The notes: generated by a model not told the origin, from the letters alone. A stretch of DNA of 64,000 bases from Romanomermis culicivorax (GCA_963922205.1 CAWUHX010000238.1:372001-436000); one strand, 5' to 3'. Counted from the first letter of the stretch, positions 34,831-55,104 are shown. Translations and numbers: made by a program.

Positions 34831-35205
34831 GTGTTCTGAGTACTATGCAGTTTTCACATCTTTTACTTCTTCTGAAAGTGAGAATTCATAGCTTTAAGAT
34901 TTTTTTTCATTCTTTATTTGATGTAAAGATGGCCAAATTTAAAACTTCAATGTGCCTCTATGAAGGTTTTCATAAATGCCCCGATGGGGCAGAAAAAAAG
35001 AAGAATATACTCGTTTGGATAGTCATCAAGCTTGAAAAAGAGCGGACTAGATTTTTGAGAACTTGGGTTAAAGTTGGAAAAAATTGACTTTTCTAATATT
35101 GGATTTTCATTCTTTCTCAAACAAAATTTTCTATGTCTGTGAAAAAGTATATTCTGCAGCTGAGTGCATCAACACACTTTCCAACAATACTGTGCATCTC
35201 CGAAA
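34831..35205. repeat. Dispersed repeat flank following array B
   Basis: Matches 2581-3010 in order and orientation: CATCTTTTACTTCTTCTGAA, CTAGATTTTTGAGAACT and AAAAGTATATTCTGCAGCTG. This confirms that array plus flank form one dispersed unit. Confidence 0.75.
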
Positions 35206-35810
35206 TGTTAAGGAGTTCTCCCTCAAACATGTGTGCTCGTTGAGCTTTTTTACTAAAGTTAATTAAGCAGGAATCAACTGTGGAAAAGTGACACAAAAAT
35301 TCCACTCAGTTTTTTAAGAAGAAAAGCTACAGCACAAAGTCTTCTTAGAACTAAATTGATTGTGCAAGATCTATTTAATTCAGTCATTATATATAACACA
35401 TGGTATAGAACTCGCTCCGTAAGTTTTATTGATTACAAGCTGTAAACAAATTTATTCTCTCAATATAGGTACTCGAAATCAAGTTATCACAAATGTTTGT
35501 TGAAACTATTCAACAAAATAGCATTATTCACCGTTTTTGGATTTAAACAGAAACTTGCAGAAAGAGCACTTTTTGCAGGATTGCAGACGGGAAGCGATTT
35601 CACCCATCCCAATCGCTCCCGTCCTGCTTTCAAAAAAGTCGTACTGTTGCTGTGGGAGTGCGAGTAAAGTGGAAGGATAATTGGAAACCGGATTTGGCGC
35701 ACACCGCTAATATAGATATGGCCGAATCAGGAGCTTTTAGATGGAATTTTTGTATGCTTTACCCTGTTTTCTCATTTGCAGATCGATGCGCAATGACTGC
35801 AACCAAGACC
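35206..35810. other. Non-coding interval, no gene recognised
   Basis: Overlapping short frames on both strands at 35487-35849 have no domain. Treated as intergenic. Confidence 0.35.
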
Positions 35811-36183
35811 CAGTTGCACCAAAGGGGTCTAAGCTCGAGCTCAAGTTAATCCTGACCAAAAAGGCGACTCGATTTTATCTCAAGTTTGGTATAATCTCAG
35901 TGTCATCAGGAGTATAACGAGCTCAATGTCGAGATTATCCACAGCTCGAGCTGTTGGGTTGCACTAACATTTCCACATAGTTTTCTTATCCCAAAAAAGG
36001 AAATAAATATAAAAATTTGTGGAATTCCCAAACCCGAACTTAAACCTGAGAATTATTTAATCCTGAAGTGAGTATTGTTAGAAAATTCAAGAAAATAATT
36101 TGGACATTGCGATTAGCTCAAACTCAGGATCAGCAATTTAATATCGACGATGGGATTATCCTTATTTTGGGTTAGTGCAACTG
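35811..36183. mobile_element. MITE, 373 bp, CAGTTGCAC ends, 3-bp ACC duplication
   Basis: CAGTTGCACC (35811) and GTGCAACTG (ending 36183) are inverted ends flanked by ACC on both sides (35808-35810 and 36184-36186). An internal GGGTTGCACTAAC at 35953-35965 repeats the end motif. The interior carries AGCTCGAGCT palindromes. There is no coding capacity. Confidence 0.6.
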
Positions 36184-36679
36184 ACCTCAGGTTTTTTTAT
36201 AGCTCTGAAAATGACTATAATGTGCCTCCCTCACAATTTTTCAGCTAGCTAGAGTGAGAGGCAAGAGATTTGAATCTTCTAACGTCCTAACAGCACATTC
36301 TTACAGCTATATTAGTCAGATATGTGAAATAATTGGCTTAGACTGCACTTTTTAAAGTTTTAATGTTACTACATTGGAATCAAGTGTGCTCTGTTTAGAA
36401 AAATTGTTTATATGCAGTATCATTTTCATTTTTATGACGACTTTCTCTTCTCTCTAGATCATTTTCCTTCGTCAACTTCTCAATCATTGCTGGGGGAGTC
36501 AAATCTGCTGGGGGTCAATAAAAATCTGCCGGGGTCAAACCCCCTAACCCCCCACATGCATGTATGGTCGGGAGTTAGAATGCCATTGGTTCACTATTTC
36601 TTTACATTTGAGTGAAGTCAGCCGTTGGCATCACTGCATATAATTTTCACACAGAAAAAAATTTACTGTAGTTGATGCT
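36184..36679. other. Non-coding interval, no gene recognised
   Basis: Contains short direct repeats of CTGCTGGGGGTCAA/CTGCCGGGGTCAAA at 36488-36541. Nothing else was identified. Confidence 0.35.
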
Positions 36680-36905
36680 AGAGGAAGGACAAAATGCACG
36701 ATGCTGCAGAATATATTTGTTCACAGGCATAGCAAATTTTTTTTAAAGAATGAAAATGCAATATTAGAAAAGTGAACTTTTTCCAACTTTAACCCAAGTT
36801 CTCAAAAATCTAGTCCGCTCCTTTTTCAAGCTTGGTGACTATCCTAGCAATTATATTCTTCTTTTTTCTGCTCCATCGGGGCATTTTCTTATAGACTAGT
36901 AACAT
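36680..36905. repeat. Inverted partial copy of the array-flank repeat
   Basis: In reverse orientation it shares CCGATGGAGCAGAAAAAAGA, TCAAGCTTGAAAAAGGAGCG-like and CTAGATTTTTGAGAACTTGG blocks with 34.95-35.10 kb. The tandem array itself is absent here. Confidence 0.7.
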
Positions 36906-37283
36906 CTACCTAGCAATACATACTGTCTTTTATGGTCCAGGGAATTGATTTGAACTCGACAGCAGCAAAAGCTTTCTTGAGGGTCAGAACCATGAATTTT
37001 GCAGTAATTTGTTTTTCTTCTTAGCTAATGAGACTATCCAGCTCATTACAGTAACATAAAATCTGCTTTTCAGAACTTCTGAAACAATAACGATTGGTTT
37101 CATATATGATTCTTCCACTAAAATCAGACTTCATAGCATGAAAGGACCGATAATTTTGGAAAATAGACTTTTCTTTTAAATGGAATTTTCATGTCAATCC
37201 CGACCCCTAACTGGATTGACTTAATGCCGATCCCAGCCCCGAGAAAACCTGATACCGGCCGAACCCCAAATCGAAAAACTCAC

Positions 37284-44932
<7,649 letters not shown>

Positions 44933-44944
44933 CTCTGTAAACAT

Positions 44945-45455
44945 ATTTCAAAGTAAACATGGCTGATTGTGTAATCGAATGTTTAAACACGAAAGGTTTT
45001 AAAGATGGTTCAAACAAGAAACGGTCTGGATGCAGTTGTTTTTCAGTTGTATTCAGACACGATTTCTGAGTGATTCTATCTTCTGCTTCATTGACCTATG
45101 ATAAGTTGAAAATTATCTGAAAAAGAGAAATTTTGAGTGGTTTTACATGCTGAATATCGTGACAACATTTATTCAGCATAAAAATCGAAATTCGCATGGC
45201 TACAGTATTCCAAAATTTGGAATTTTTACATTTTTTGGCGTTTTCCGGTCTGCACATGTGTATCGAAATGTCACGGCTCAGGAAAGACGTGACTGAAGCC
45301 GAATGTTAAATGCATGCGGAAGACCATGCTCTATATGCAGACATGAAAAACATTTCCTGGTACTTTACTTTACACTTTTTTATTCCATTTTAAAGTGTCA
45401 AAACGGAAGTTGAAATTGACCAAAAAAGTTCAATGGGGCCTTCTTTGGGCACCTT
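44945..45455. other. Upstream flank of the EGF gene
   Basis: Holds the 5' flank of the minus-strand EGF gene. An acceptor-like TTTACAG ends two bases before the MRT start codon on the minus strand (44934-44940). No TATA or other promoter element was identified. Confidence 0.35.
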
Positions 45456-46195
45456 CCCATAGGATGCTGCACCGTTTTGGGAGCTGTAGGGATCTGCACA
45501 TTCTGAAAGTTAACACAAAAACGCTGATTCATTCTATGCAGGGAAAAATTAAAAAACGTTTAGATTGGACGAATAAAAAGAAAAGATTTGAGTCGAATCA
45601 CTCCGAAAATTTCATCGATTAATTTACAATGGTTGCACAACAGGATGCCTCTCAGAAGAGATGCAACAAAAATTTCTCTCTTTAGTAATTTGATCGGAAA
45701 AAAATTGAAGCTGCGAGTTTAGTGTTACAAAATTAATTTCGTCTGTCTGACTCCGCCTATGTTATAAGTTGTGCGAAAGTGTTGTAAAGTTGAAGGCACC
45801 CAGTTCCACACCACGTGAGGTTAGAGTGACGAAAATTGAACAAATAATAGTTGATTGCATTGCCTTTTCAACAAAGCAAAGAGTATTCGAATACCTTTCG
45901 TCGTTTTTCTGTAAATGGATTCCAAACAATCACTCAATTTCTGAAATTTAATGAAAATTTTCGAAGTTTTCGGTTTTTCATTAGAAGCACTTCGCTTAGA
46001 AACCATCAAACCTGGATCAATGAAAATTTACCAGGACTTCAAGTTCCCAATTTTTCTCATGATATATTGGATAAGGACGCATCCTGTGTTCCCAGAACTT
46101 TATTGATAGGATACTTATCAAGTTTAACAAACACATTTGAATGACTGTGCAGTGCATGCAAATGTTTACAGCTGCCAAAACGGTGCACGATGATT
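45456..46195. mobile_element. Possible inverted-repeat element
   Basis: TGCACCGTTTTGGGAGCTGT near 45468 faces, inverted, TGCACCGTTTTGGCAGCTGT near 46185. Each is followed inward by a TGCA-containing stretch. No transposase frame was seen between. Borders are uncertain. Confidence 0.45.
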
Positions 46196-47639
46196 TTTTG
46201 AGTTACTGTAGGAATGTATGAACTGAAGAATAAAAAGATAAAATTCCTCGGCATCATGCTTGAAGCTGTTCCGGAGATTTTTTTCCGAAGAAAATAGGTT
46301 TTTTCTTCTTTTTTTGCTCCTCGTTTTCGACAGTTTAAACTTTTTTGCGGAGTGTAAAATGTTCGTTTGTGAAACAATTAGTACATTAAACTATTGTCTG
46401 TTATTCATTCGATAATTTTATAGTACAGATAATAAACGTATCACAAGTGCTAGAAGAGGGCCACCTGGAAAATGCCGTGACTTTTGGGTGATTTCTATGG
46501 GTATGCAGCTCCTCAGACGGTACAAAAATTTTGATAAAAATTTTACCAATACAACAAGAATGCATTAGCTATAAAATAAGAAAATAAAATTCTGCTACAT
46601 CGGTTGAGATGGTACTCGGAAGTGCTCATAAACAAAATTTTTCTATTTTTGACAACTCAACTTTGACACTTTATGGTCTCTTGAAAGGTGTAATGTGCAA
46701 AAATTTGTAGTTAATATTGCATCAAAAGATAACTTGTTCTCTTTTGTGTAAAACGAATATTCATTTATCGAATGAGATCAGTTCGATCCTGAAATATCGC
46801 TTGGCTAGCAAAACTACTGAAAAATGCCAAAAATACAGAAATTCTCAAAATTTGGCATACTGTAGCAACGTGGATTTTCGTTTTCAAGCAAGACGTTTTC
46901 AAGCAAAACGTAGATACTAAATTCTACCCAGAATATCTTATTTTGAGATATGAATTATTCTCAACTTATCATAATGAAGGTAGAACTCCGAAATCGTATC
47001 TTAAAGTGCTCAGATTTAAACTATTCATTTTTATAATACTCTATTTTTTGAACTATGCTCCTTTACTGTAAGTATTTTTATTTTATTGGTATATTATGGA
47101 ACTCATAAGATAATGAAGAGTTCTCATTGATTTCCATACACAAATTGGTTTAGGAGTAGCAATACTCTACTTGTAGCATTTATGAGATACAAGGAGGGAC
47201 ACTCGAAAAATTCGTTACCACTTGAAAAAATCGTTATCACGATGCAGTATATTTTTTCGCGATCCAAACATTTCAAGGTGTATCGCAGAAAATTTATGTT
47301 GAGCGATGAACTCGAAGGACATTTTGGTTTTTCAAGAAAATGTCCATTTTCCGAGATTTTTTGCGAAAACGTCGAAATGCTTGTCATCCAAAATGTAGTA
47401 CTTTCGGAAAAAGATTAGTTTTAATTTTTTTGTCGGATTCTTGAGCAGGTAGAGAATGGCAATAAAATAGCCGATTATTTTCCCGAATTACTGCATTTTG
47501 GGTAAAAAATAAGCTTTTTCTAAGTTTTTCTGAAAAATATGAAAAATAAAAACATTTATGGAGAATCAATATGCCGATCGGATTCCTCGTGCAAAATAAC
47601 CTGCACTCTCTGTCACCCCTAGTAAAAACCAATGGCGCA
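46196..47639. other. Non-coding interval, no gene recognised
   Basis: Frames are short and AT-rich (for example 47182-47418 +) and have no domain. Confidence 0.35.
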
Positions 47640-48165
47640 CTCCGTTGAGCTGTAGGCCGTGACCTCAAAAATTCTAAAGTTGCCAGAGCAAAGTGTTGAA
47701 GGGCTTTCTGTGTGGCGCTGGTCGCACCACTGGCCAATGTCGGCGTAGCTCCAGGGCCATTCAGGAAGTCCTCCAACACTGGTGATCGTACCAGGGGGTC
47801 CCCCTGTTGCTCCAAGGGGTAGGAATGTTGTATGGTAACACACAATATTCCACCCGTAGGAATGATGTTTAAGCCAATCCAGGGGTTCCGAACCTGGCTA
47901 CTTTTGTTGAGGGGCTTTCTGGGTGGCGCCGTAGCTGTCCCACTAATGGCTGATGTCGGGGTAGGTGTAACCATCCCGACCAGAGCTCAACAAAAATGGC
48001 AGGGTTCGGAACCCGTGGATTGTCAGAAACATCAATCCTACGTGTGGAATGTTGTATGTCACCATACAACACTTTTAATGAGCTCTGGTCGGGATGGTCA
48101 CATCTACCCCGACATTGTCCTGTGGTGAGGCAGCTCCGGTGCCACCCAGGAAGCCCTTCAACAAA
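47640..48165. repeat. Three-copy 85-bp repeat, two of them head to head
   Basis: A unit GTTGAAGGGCTTTCTGGGTG ... TGTCGGGGTAG occurs directly at about 47690-47770 and 47905-47993, and inverted at 48079-48165. The last two form a hairpin around a core that itself carries GGTTCGGAACCC and TGTTGTATGGTRACA palindromes. It is GC-richer than its surroundings and non-coding. Confidence 0.65.
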
Positions 48166-49140
48166 TGTCTTTGACTGGCTTGTTTCAGAAATTTATATCC
48201 TCTGATGTGCCGCGATAGGATCTACATTTATTGCGAAGTTGACATTTGGCGTTGTTCAAGATTATATTAAAGGCAAAACACTTTGAAAGGAAATTCGAAC
48301 ATCGAAAAGTTTTTAGATCTTGATTTTTTTTGCGATGTATGTTTGAAAAATGTTGTCCATCACAATTTTTTACAAGTGGGCCTTTTCGTCTTCCCCAACG
48401 CCTGATTTATACTTAAGTAATGTTTTATGTGCGATCAAATTTTTGGCACAATATTGCGGAAATTTAGAAAAAGAAACAAGTGAGGGATCATCAATTGATC
48501 AAAACTAATAGTGACGATGTTTATCATGCAAGTTTTACTAACTATGGATGTTGAAGTGATAAAATCATGAAGTGCAAAGTTTAGATTTAATAATCCTAGT
48601 CTCCGAAAAACAGCTTAAAAATATTGTGCACGTTGCAGCGATCACACGAATACAGTGCATCTAAACTTGGGATTGAGGTGTGCTCCTTCTGGACATTCGA
48701 AAGCTTTTGCAAAGTTCGCATCGTTCGCCATACGGAAATTGATGCCATCGAATGCTAGAGGACTCCTCTTTTGACAAATAAACTGAAAATTTTTTATGAA
48801 AATGTAGTGAAACAAGGATTCATGTAAATTGAAAAGATCTATAAAACAAAACTGTCATCAAAATGTGTTTGGTTGTATTGTAATATTTTTGTTTGGAAAA
48901 ACGTGCAAGGGTCGCAATTTGCAGTTCTACATGACAGGTCTTTAGTAAAATAGCAAAAAATATAAAATATTACTATACTTCATCCATTTTTAAATAATCA
49001 ATGCAGTATCCTAACTTTCGTTCAAAATAATTAACGGTTCTTTGATTCTATCCAATGAATTTTCCCCTACAATACTGACTCCCAGATGATCATCAGTAGT
49101 ACCTATGGCACCTTCAGGGCGCCACCCACGCATTTTCTAA
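48166..49140. other. Left flank of the Polinton
   Basis: No gene or repeat was recognised. The exact outer edge of the Polinton, and any 6-bp target duplication, could lie a little upstream of 49141. This cannot be tested because the right end runs off the window. Confidence 0.4.
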
Positions 49141-49400
49141 AAACTGGATGTTTACTTTTCAGCTTGCGTGCCTTGTTTCTTAATGCAAATCAATCTGGTT
49201 CTTGTATATAAAACTCACATAGACAAACTGATAAAGTATAGCCTCTACCTCTTGCCTGTTCTAATAATAGATTTCTCGGAAAACTTCATATTTACTTTTC
49301 AGCTCGCATCAATGTGTGCTTTGTTTTTTCTTAATGCACTGTAAACTAGTTCTTGTATATAAATCTCACATAGGCAATTGATGAAATACTGACAACGTAC
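49141..49400 (+). repeat. Polinton left terminal inverted repeat
   Basis: From AAACTGGATGTTTACTTTTC the sequence matches the reverse complement of 64000 down to about 63745. The outer 170 bases are about 90% identical, declining inward. The repeat is itself built of two units of about 140 bases, marked by TTTACTTTTCAGCT (49151 and 49291) and CTTGTATATAAA. Confidence 0.9.
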
Positions 49401-49673
49401 TTTCTTTGAAATGTTCCCGGTGTGCATGAAAACTAGCTTGCTACAGTGCCAATGGTAGTATCAATGCACGTAGACAAGCTGATAAAATAAAACAGTAAAC
49501 AAATGTTGTTTTGCAATGACGAGATTTTTCTAGGAGATGAAGAAACTAGTTCAGCGAAATCCAAACTTTTCTACGTGTAGATTGGCCAGACAGTGTATAA
49601 ATAGAATGATAAAAAAGAAACTCCTTTAAGTAAATTTGCTCAAGCAGACAGCTAACACATAGACAAAAAGGAC

Positions 49674-49680
49674 TATAAAA
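49674..49680 (+). promoter_or_regulatory. TATA box for Polinton polymerase
   Basis: TATAAAA lies 52 bases upstream of the ATG at 49732. This is consistent with a start near 49705 and a short leader. A weaker TATAAATA lies at 49596. Confidence 0.5.
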
Positions 49681-49731
49681 GTTCTTAAACACTGTCAGAG
49701 AATCATTTTTCTCCGTGTCTCTATTTTGAAA

Positions 49732-52700
49732 ATGGGTGACTCCAATGATTCGGATATTAGCGATTCCTATATATTCGACTTAAATGTGGACGATTTGTTT
49801 TTGGATTGGATTCTCGATCCAGCTGACAATACGTGGGGACCATTAGAAGAGGCAGAAAAAGAAGATCGACTGGGGACTCTACCCAGTGCTGATGCTTCAG
49901 CAGCATTACTTGACAATAGCAACAATTCGTCAGACTGGGAAATTACAACTGTGGATGAATATATCGCATCTGATGAAGATGAATCGAATCAGCAGGGTGG
50001 TAATGTTGAATTTCCACCCGAACACTTTTACTACCTCGGTGAAAGTGCAGAACAAAGAGTACGGTTATTCCAAACGAGTGAGCAGATGCGACATTTCTTC
50101 TTGAGGAACCTTGAACAATGCAACAATTTATACCAACAGCTACCTATAATTTTTGATCATGCAATTGATCAAATGACGACTGATATACAGGAGGACAATT
50201 TGGTCTTAGCAGCTTTTTACCACCCTAACCTCGACAATCCTATTCTCGTACATTTTCGGCCTCGCATCAATTTCAACGGAAGCATCATGGTCGATTTATT
50301 CGAGCGCGTCATCCAATCAAATCAGCAAATAACTTTGGAAGATCCGGCAGCAGCAATAAAGTTGGTGACAGTAAAGAAATTACGAGGTGCCAGTTCCCAC
50401 AATAAACGGAGATTTTTTACTCATGACGAGTTTTTATATCGCGGAAAAAGTGGATGCTTTGTACATATAAACAATCGAGATAACCTATGCCTCCCGAGAG
50501 CCATTGTCACAGCCATAACCCGACCCAACAAAGAGGATCCAGCATATCAGTATGACAGTATTCGTAAAGGAGATTCTGACCGTCATACCTTGCAAAAACG
50601 AAAAGCTATGGAGCTGATGGATGAAGCTGGTTTATCTTACCACCATGGCCCATGTGGCATCGAGGAGCTCAAAAAGATTCAAGCTGTGTTACCAGACTAC
50701 AAAATTAAGCTGTTTAGCAAGGAGCAATATTGCGCCATCATTTTTCAAAGGTGAGTTTCCATTTTGCTTCTTTTTCATAATGCAACTTTTGATTCATTTA
50801 GGGAATAATGACGCTGAAAAGGTTATCCACCTGTATTATCATGATCAACACTACACCATCATCAGTTCTATGCCTGGATTTTTCTCCCGATCATATTGGT
50901 GCGAACTCTGCACTATCGCCTACAACTGTGAAGATAATCATCGATGCATCAACAAGTGCACTTCTTGTTACCATCGTCCGCCTTGCAAGCAGGTCAAAAT
51001 CATAATTTGCGAAGAATGCAACCGCTACTTCAACAGCGTATTTTGCTACAACAACCATTTACGGGAGTATGATGTCACTTCAACTGGGACCAAAACAAAG
51101 TGTACAAAGACTGGTTCGATTTGTGACAAGATTCACCGATGCAAGTCATGCAAGAGACATGTGCGTAAAAGTAGTTTATCAAAACACAAGTGTGGTTACA
51201 TCAAATGCCGGATTTGTAAGCAGGAAGTCCTGATAAAAGGTAAGAATTGGCAATTTACCATCAGATAAGCTTTTCATTAATCTCTTGCTTATAGGTCACC
51301 AATGCTACATGCAAAGGATTGATGTTGAAGATGATTCTGAGACTGAAGAAGAGAAGTTGGTAAACTTAGACTCCTGCAATGGAGACAGTCTGTTGGATGA
51401 TCAGTCTGCATGTGCTAAATCAAAATCAAAACGGGAAAAGCTGGAAATCATACCACGTTTTGTTTTCTTTGATTTTGAGACCACTCAAGAGCGTGTATTA
51501 AGGAAGACTCAGCTTGGTGAAGAGCTGGAGCATGTGCCAAATTTATGTATTGCACATGTAATATGTGATACATGTCAAAATCAGGCTTCTGATACTGTGT
51601 GTCATCGATGTGGACCGAGAAAACGAACATTCATCGGAGAGGATTGCTTGGACAAATTTTGTAGATTTCTGTTCAACTCATCCATGAAAAATACAACTGC
51701 AATAGCTCATAAGGCCAAGGGCTTTGATTCACAATTCCTTTTACAATATTTGTATAAAGAAGGCATTGCTCCAAAAGTTGTCAGAAAAGGTGAGATTAGA
51801 TATTGATTATATAAATGACTAAATACATTGCTTTTTCAGGGTTGAACATCATTTCCCTGACAGTCGACAGCATCAAAGTTATCGATTCCTTCAATTTTCT
51901 GCCTATGCCACTCAGCGCTTTACCAAAAGCATTCGGAATTGATGAACTCTGTAAAGGCTACTTTCCGCACTTGTTCAACAGACATGAAAACTGGAATTAC
52001 ATTGGAAAATGGCCAGATGTGCATTTTTATTCACCAGATACCATGAAGGGGAAAGCCACGACAAATTTATGCCATGGTATTATCAGCAAACAGAAAAGGT
52101 TAGTTGATATAAAATTATAATTGTAAAATAAATTGACATTATCACCATCTTTAGGTGTTCAATTTCCAAGAAGAGCTTATCAAATATTGTGAAAATGATG
52201 TAGATGTGCTGGTCAAAGCCTGCCTCAAGTTTCGAAACATATTCATGCGTGAAACAACTGTGGATCCATTCGAAAAATCACTCACCATTGCTAAAGCATG
52301 CAATAGAGTGTATCGTAAGCTGTTTTTAAAGAAAGATAGGATAGGTTTAGTACCACATAATGGATACCAGGGCAAAGACAAACAATCCGTAAAGGCCACT
52401 ATGTGGCTTCAGTGGTTGAATGTGAAAAACAACCTGCCTATCCAGCATGCTTTGAATGGTAAGGAAGTCTGGGTCAGTTCTTACAAGGTAGATGGAACCG
52501 ATGGAGGTACAATTTACAAGTTTTATGGATGCTACTGGCACGGCTGTCCTAAATGCATGAAGCAGAGGAACCATCTCACAGCCGATCAAGTTTCAACTGC
52601 TCAGGATACGTACATGAGAACAATGGCACGTCCACAACATCTAAAACAACTTGAATATCAGCTCATTGAGCTTTGGGAGTGCGAGCTTGACATCTTGCTC

Positions 52701-54369
52701 GCAAACAATCTTGAGATGGCTGAATTTTTCAAGAAATCAGCACCAGTAGAACCCTTGAATCCAAGAGATGGTAAGATTTTTTGTGTCATGTGTTTCTTTT
52801 TTTTAAGTTTCCCTCTTGTAGCTTTCTACGGTGGTCGTACAAATGCCATAAAGCTGTACCACAAGATTGAGGAAACAGAAAGGATAAATTACGTGGATGT
52901 CTGTAGTTTGTACCCATACACGAACAAGTATGGTGTATATCCAATCAGAAATCCATTGCTAATTACGGAAATTTTCAAAGACATCAATGAAAAACCATAC
53001 GAAGGCTTGATCAAGTGCCTCATTTTACCTCCGCAAGATCTCTATCACCCCGTTTTACCCTATCGTTCAAATGGTAAATTAACATTTCCATTATGTCGAC
53101 AATGCACCGACTTACAACAACTCAAGTGTACACATTCGAATGAAGAGGATCGAGCCTTGCTGGGAACGTGGGTAACAATGGAACTTTACAAAGCTCTAGA
53201 TAAAGGCTACAAGGTAATATTTTATAAGCTGATGTGAGCTCTGTTTAACCAAGAACCAATTTCAGGTTTTGAAAGTCTTTGAAGTTTGGCATTATGAAGC
53301 TGTGGATAGATACGATCAAATTTCCAATCCAGATGGTGGTTTATTCATCAGCTATGTGAACACTTTTATGAAAATGAAAATGGTAAAACAAACATCAAGT
53401 CATATTTTATATATATTATTGTGATTTGTAGGAAGCGGAAGGCTGGCCGGCGCATTGTAACAATGATGCCTCTAGGCAGGCATACTTGAGGGATATAGAG
53501 GAGCGTGAAGGAATAATGCTCGACAGAACATAAATTGAAAAAAAATCCAGGCAAACGGGCTTTGGCAAAGCTGATGTTAAATTCGTTTTGGGGCAAAGTA
53601 AGAATTTTTAAAACTGTAAACATGATTTTTATAATCTGTCATACCATTTTCAGTTTGGTCAAAGAAATAATTTGACAAAGACAGTTATTTTACAAATCCG
53701 CAGCAATATTTCGACCTTATATTTGATCCATCAGCAATTATTCAGAGTGTAACAATCATTAGTGAAACTCTCATTGCTGTCAGCTACACAGAGAAAGAAG
53801 AATTTGTCTTAACATTGCCTTACGTCAACCCTGTCATAGCATCTTATACGACAACTCAAGCCCGGCTAACGCTTTACTCTTATATCGAAAAGTTGGAGCG
53901 ACGTGTTTTATATTTTGACACAGATAGTGTCATTTATTTATCAAACATTAGCGATATCAATGAATATAAAGTACCAATTGGATGGTCTTTGGGTGAAATG
54001 ACGGACGAGTTAAAGGATTACGGCCAGGGATCTTACATTACGGAATTTATCAGTGGTGGTCCGAAGAACTACTCCTACTGTGTATATAGTACAAAAGACG
54101 AGAAACTGCATTACGTAACAAAAGTTCGTGGTATTACATTAAACCACAAAGTAGCGAAACAAGTAAACTTTGAAAGTTTAAAACAAATGGTAAAATCGTT
54201 CATTATATCTAATGATACAGAAGAAATTAATGTTGTAACTGAAAGAATTGATAGAAAACAGGACCATACTGTAGTAACTAGACCTGTACAAAAAAAATTT
54301 AGAGTTGTATATGATAAACGCGTTATTGTGAAAGATTTTACAACTGTACCTTATGGATGGAAAGTATAA
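49732..54369 (+). pseudogene. Polinton protein-primed DNA polymerase B, nine exons, disrupted
   Basis: Replicative B-family polymerase with 3'-5' exonuclease. Probable exons: 49732-50750, 50802-51239, 51295-51789, 51840-52098, 52155-52770, 52822-53213, 53266-53382, 53432-53597, 53654-54369. Introns are 41-69 bases, GT-AG. In order: an acidic N-terminus, the RDNLCLPRAIVTAI block, a cysteine-rich finger region (exon 2), Exo I DFETT (51472), Exo II KGFDSQFL, Exo III YCENDVD (52187), palm motif A DVCSLYPY, a motif B-type block (LMLNSFWG) and motif C YFDTDSV (53909), then the PYGW end. Breaks: TAA at 53531-53533, a reading-frame change at the A8 run 53538-53545 before motif B, another near 53680-53695, and a one-base phase conflict at the first intron. 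This copy cannot make full polymerase without recoding. Confidence 0.9.
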
Positions 54370-54372
54370 ATA
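54365..54372 (+). promoter_or_regulatory. TATA box for the ATPase gene
   Basis: TATAAATA overlaps the polymerase stop codon (54367-54369) and lies 47 bases before the ATPase ATG. Confidence 0.45.
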
Positions 54373-54418
54373 TTGATGTGTTAATTTGCTTATTCATTTG
54401 TTTTATATGCTTAATAAA

Positions 54419-55060
54419 ATGGCTACTTTCAACTTTGCTTGGAAGCTCCCTTTCAATTGTATTGTCTCAGCTCCTACCAACTCGGGAAAAACTGAGTTTG
54501 TGAAAAAACTAATCTTGTTCGCCAAACAAATGATTGAACCAGTACCAATGAAGATCATATGGTGTTATACTGAATGGCAGAATACTTGCACTGATTTGCA
54601 AAACAAATGTAGCAATGTTTCTTTCCTCGAAGGATTACCATCTATCGACGTTCTGAAAAGCTTCAAACAACAGCCTCAATTATTAGTTCTAGATGACATG
54701 ATGCAGGAAATGAAAACTGACAAGAGGCTCAATGAGTTGTTTACAAGAGGCTCTCATCACTGGAATTTATCAGTTATACACATTGTCCAAAATGCTTTTT
54801 TTGAAGGAATGAGGACAAGCAGAATAAATGCTCAATATTTGGTGCTAATGAAAAATCCAGCAGATAGACTACAGATACAGACATTGGGAAGGCAAATTTT
54901 TCCAGGTTCTAAACACTTTATAGAAGCCTTTGAAGATGCAACTGGGTCATCTTATGGCTATTTGATTATTGATTTGACTCAAGACACACCAGATAAATTT
55001 AGACTCAGGACAAATATCTTCCCAACTGATGCGGGTATGATTATATATGTACCACGATAA
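54419..55060 (+). CDS. Polinton genome-packaging ATPase (FtsK/HerA, A32-like)
   Basis: Motor that would pump dsDNA into capsids. 213 residues. Walker A APTNSGKT at residues 18-25 and Walker B LLVLDD at 88-93. A downstream SVIHIVQNAF block with its polar Q-N is like the sensor region of A32-type ATPases. Length fits Polinton ATPases (about 200-250). The ATG at 54419 is chosen over an upstream in-frame start because it gives the short MATFNFAWKLPF lead-in usual before Walker A, and it follows a TATA box. No introns or breaks. It lies directly after polymerase and before the membrane-protein cluster. Probably still translatable. Confidence 0.92.
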   Translation: MATFNFAWKLPFNCIVSAPTNSGKTEFVKKLILFAKQMIEPVPMKIIWCYTEWQNTCTDLQNKCSNVSFLEGLPSIDVLKSFKQQPQLLVLDDMMQEMKTDKRLNELFTRGSHHWNLSVIHIVQNAFFEGMRTSRINAQYLVLMKNPADRLQIQTLGRQIFPGSKHFIEAFEDATGSSYGYLIIDLTQDTPDKFRLRTNIFPTDAGMIIYVPR

Positions 55061-55104
55061 AAGATATATAGGCCATCGACTTGTCAGCTTGGATCATTTT
55101 CTTT

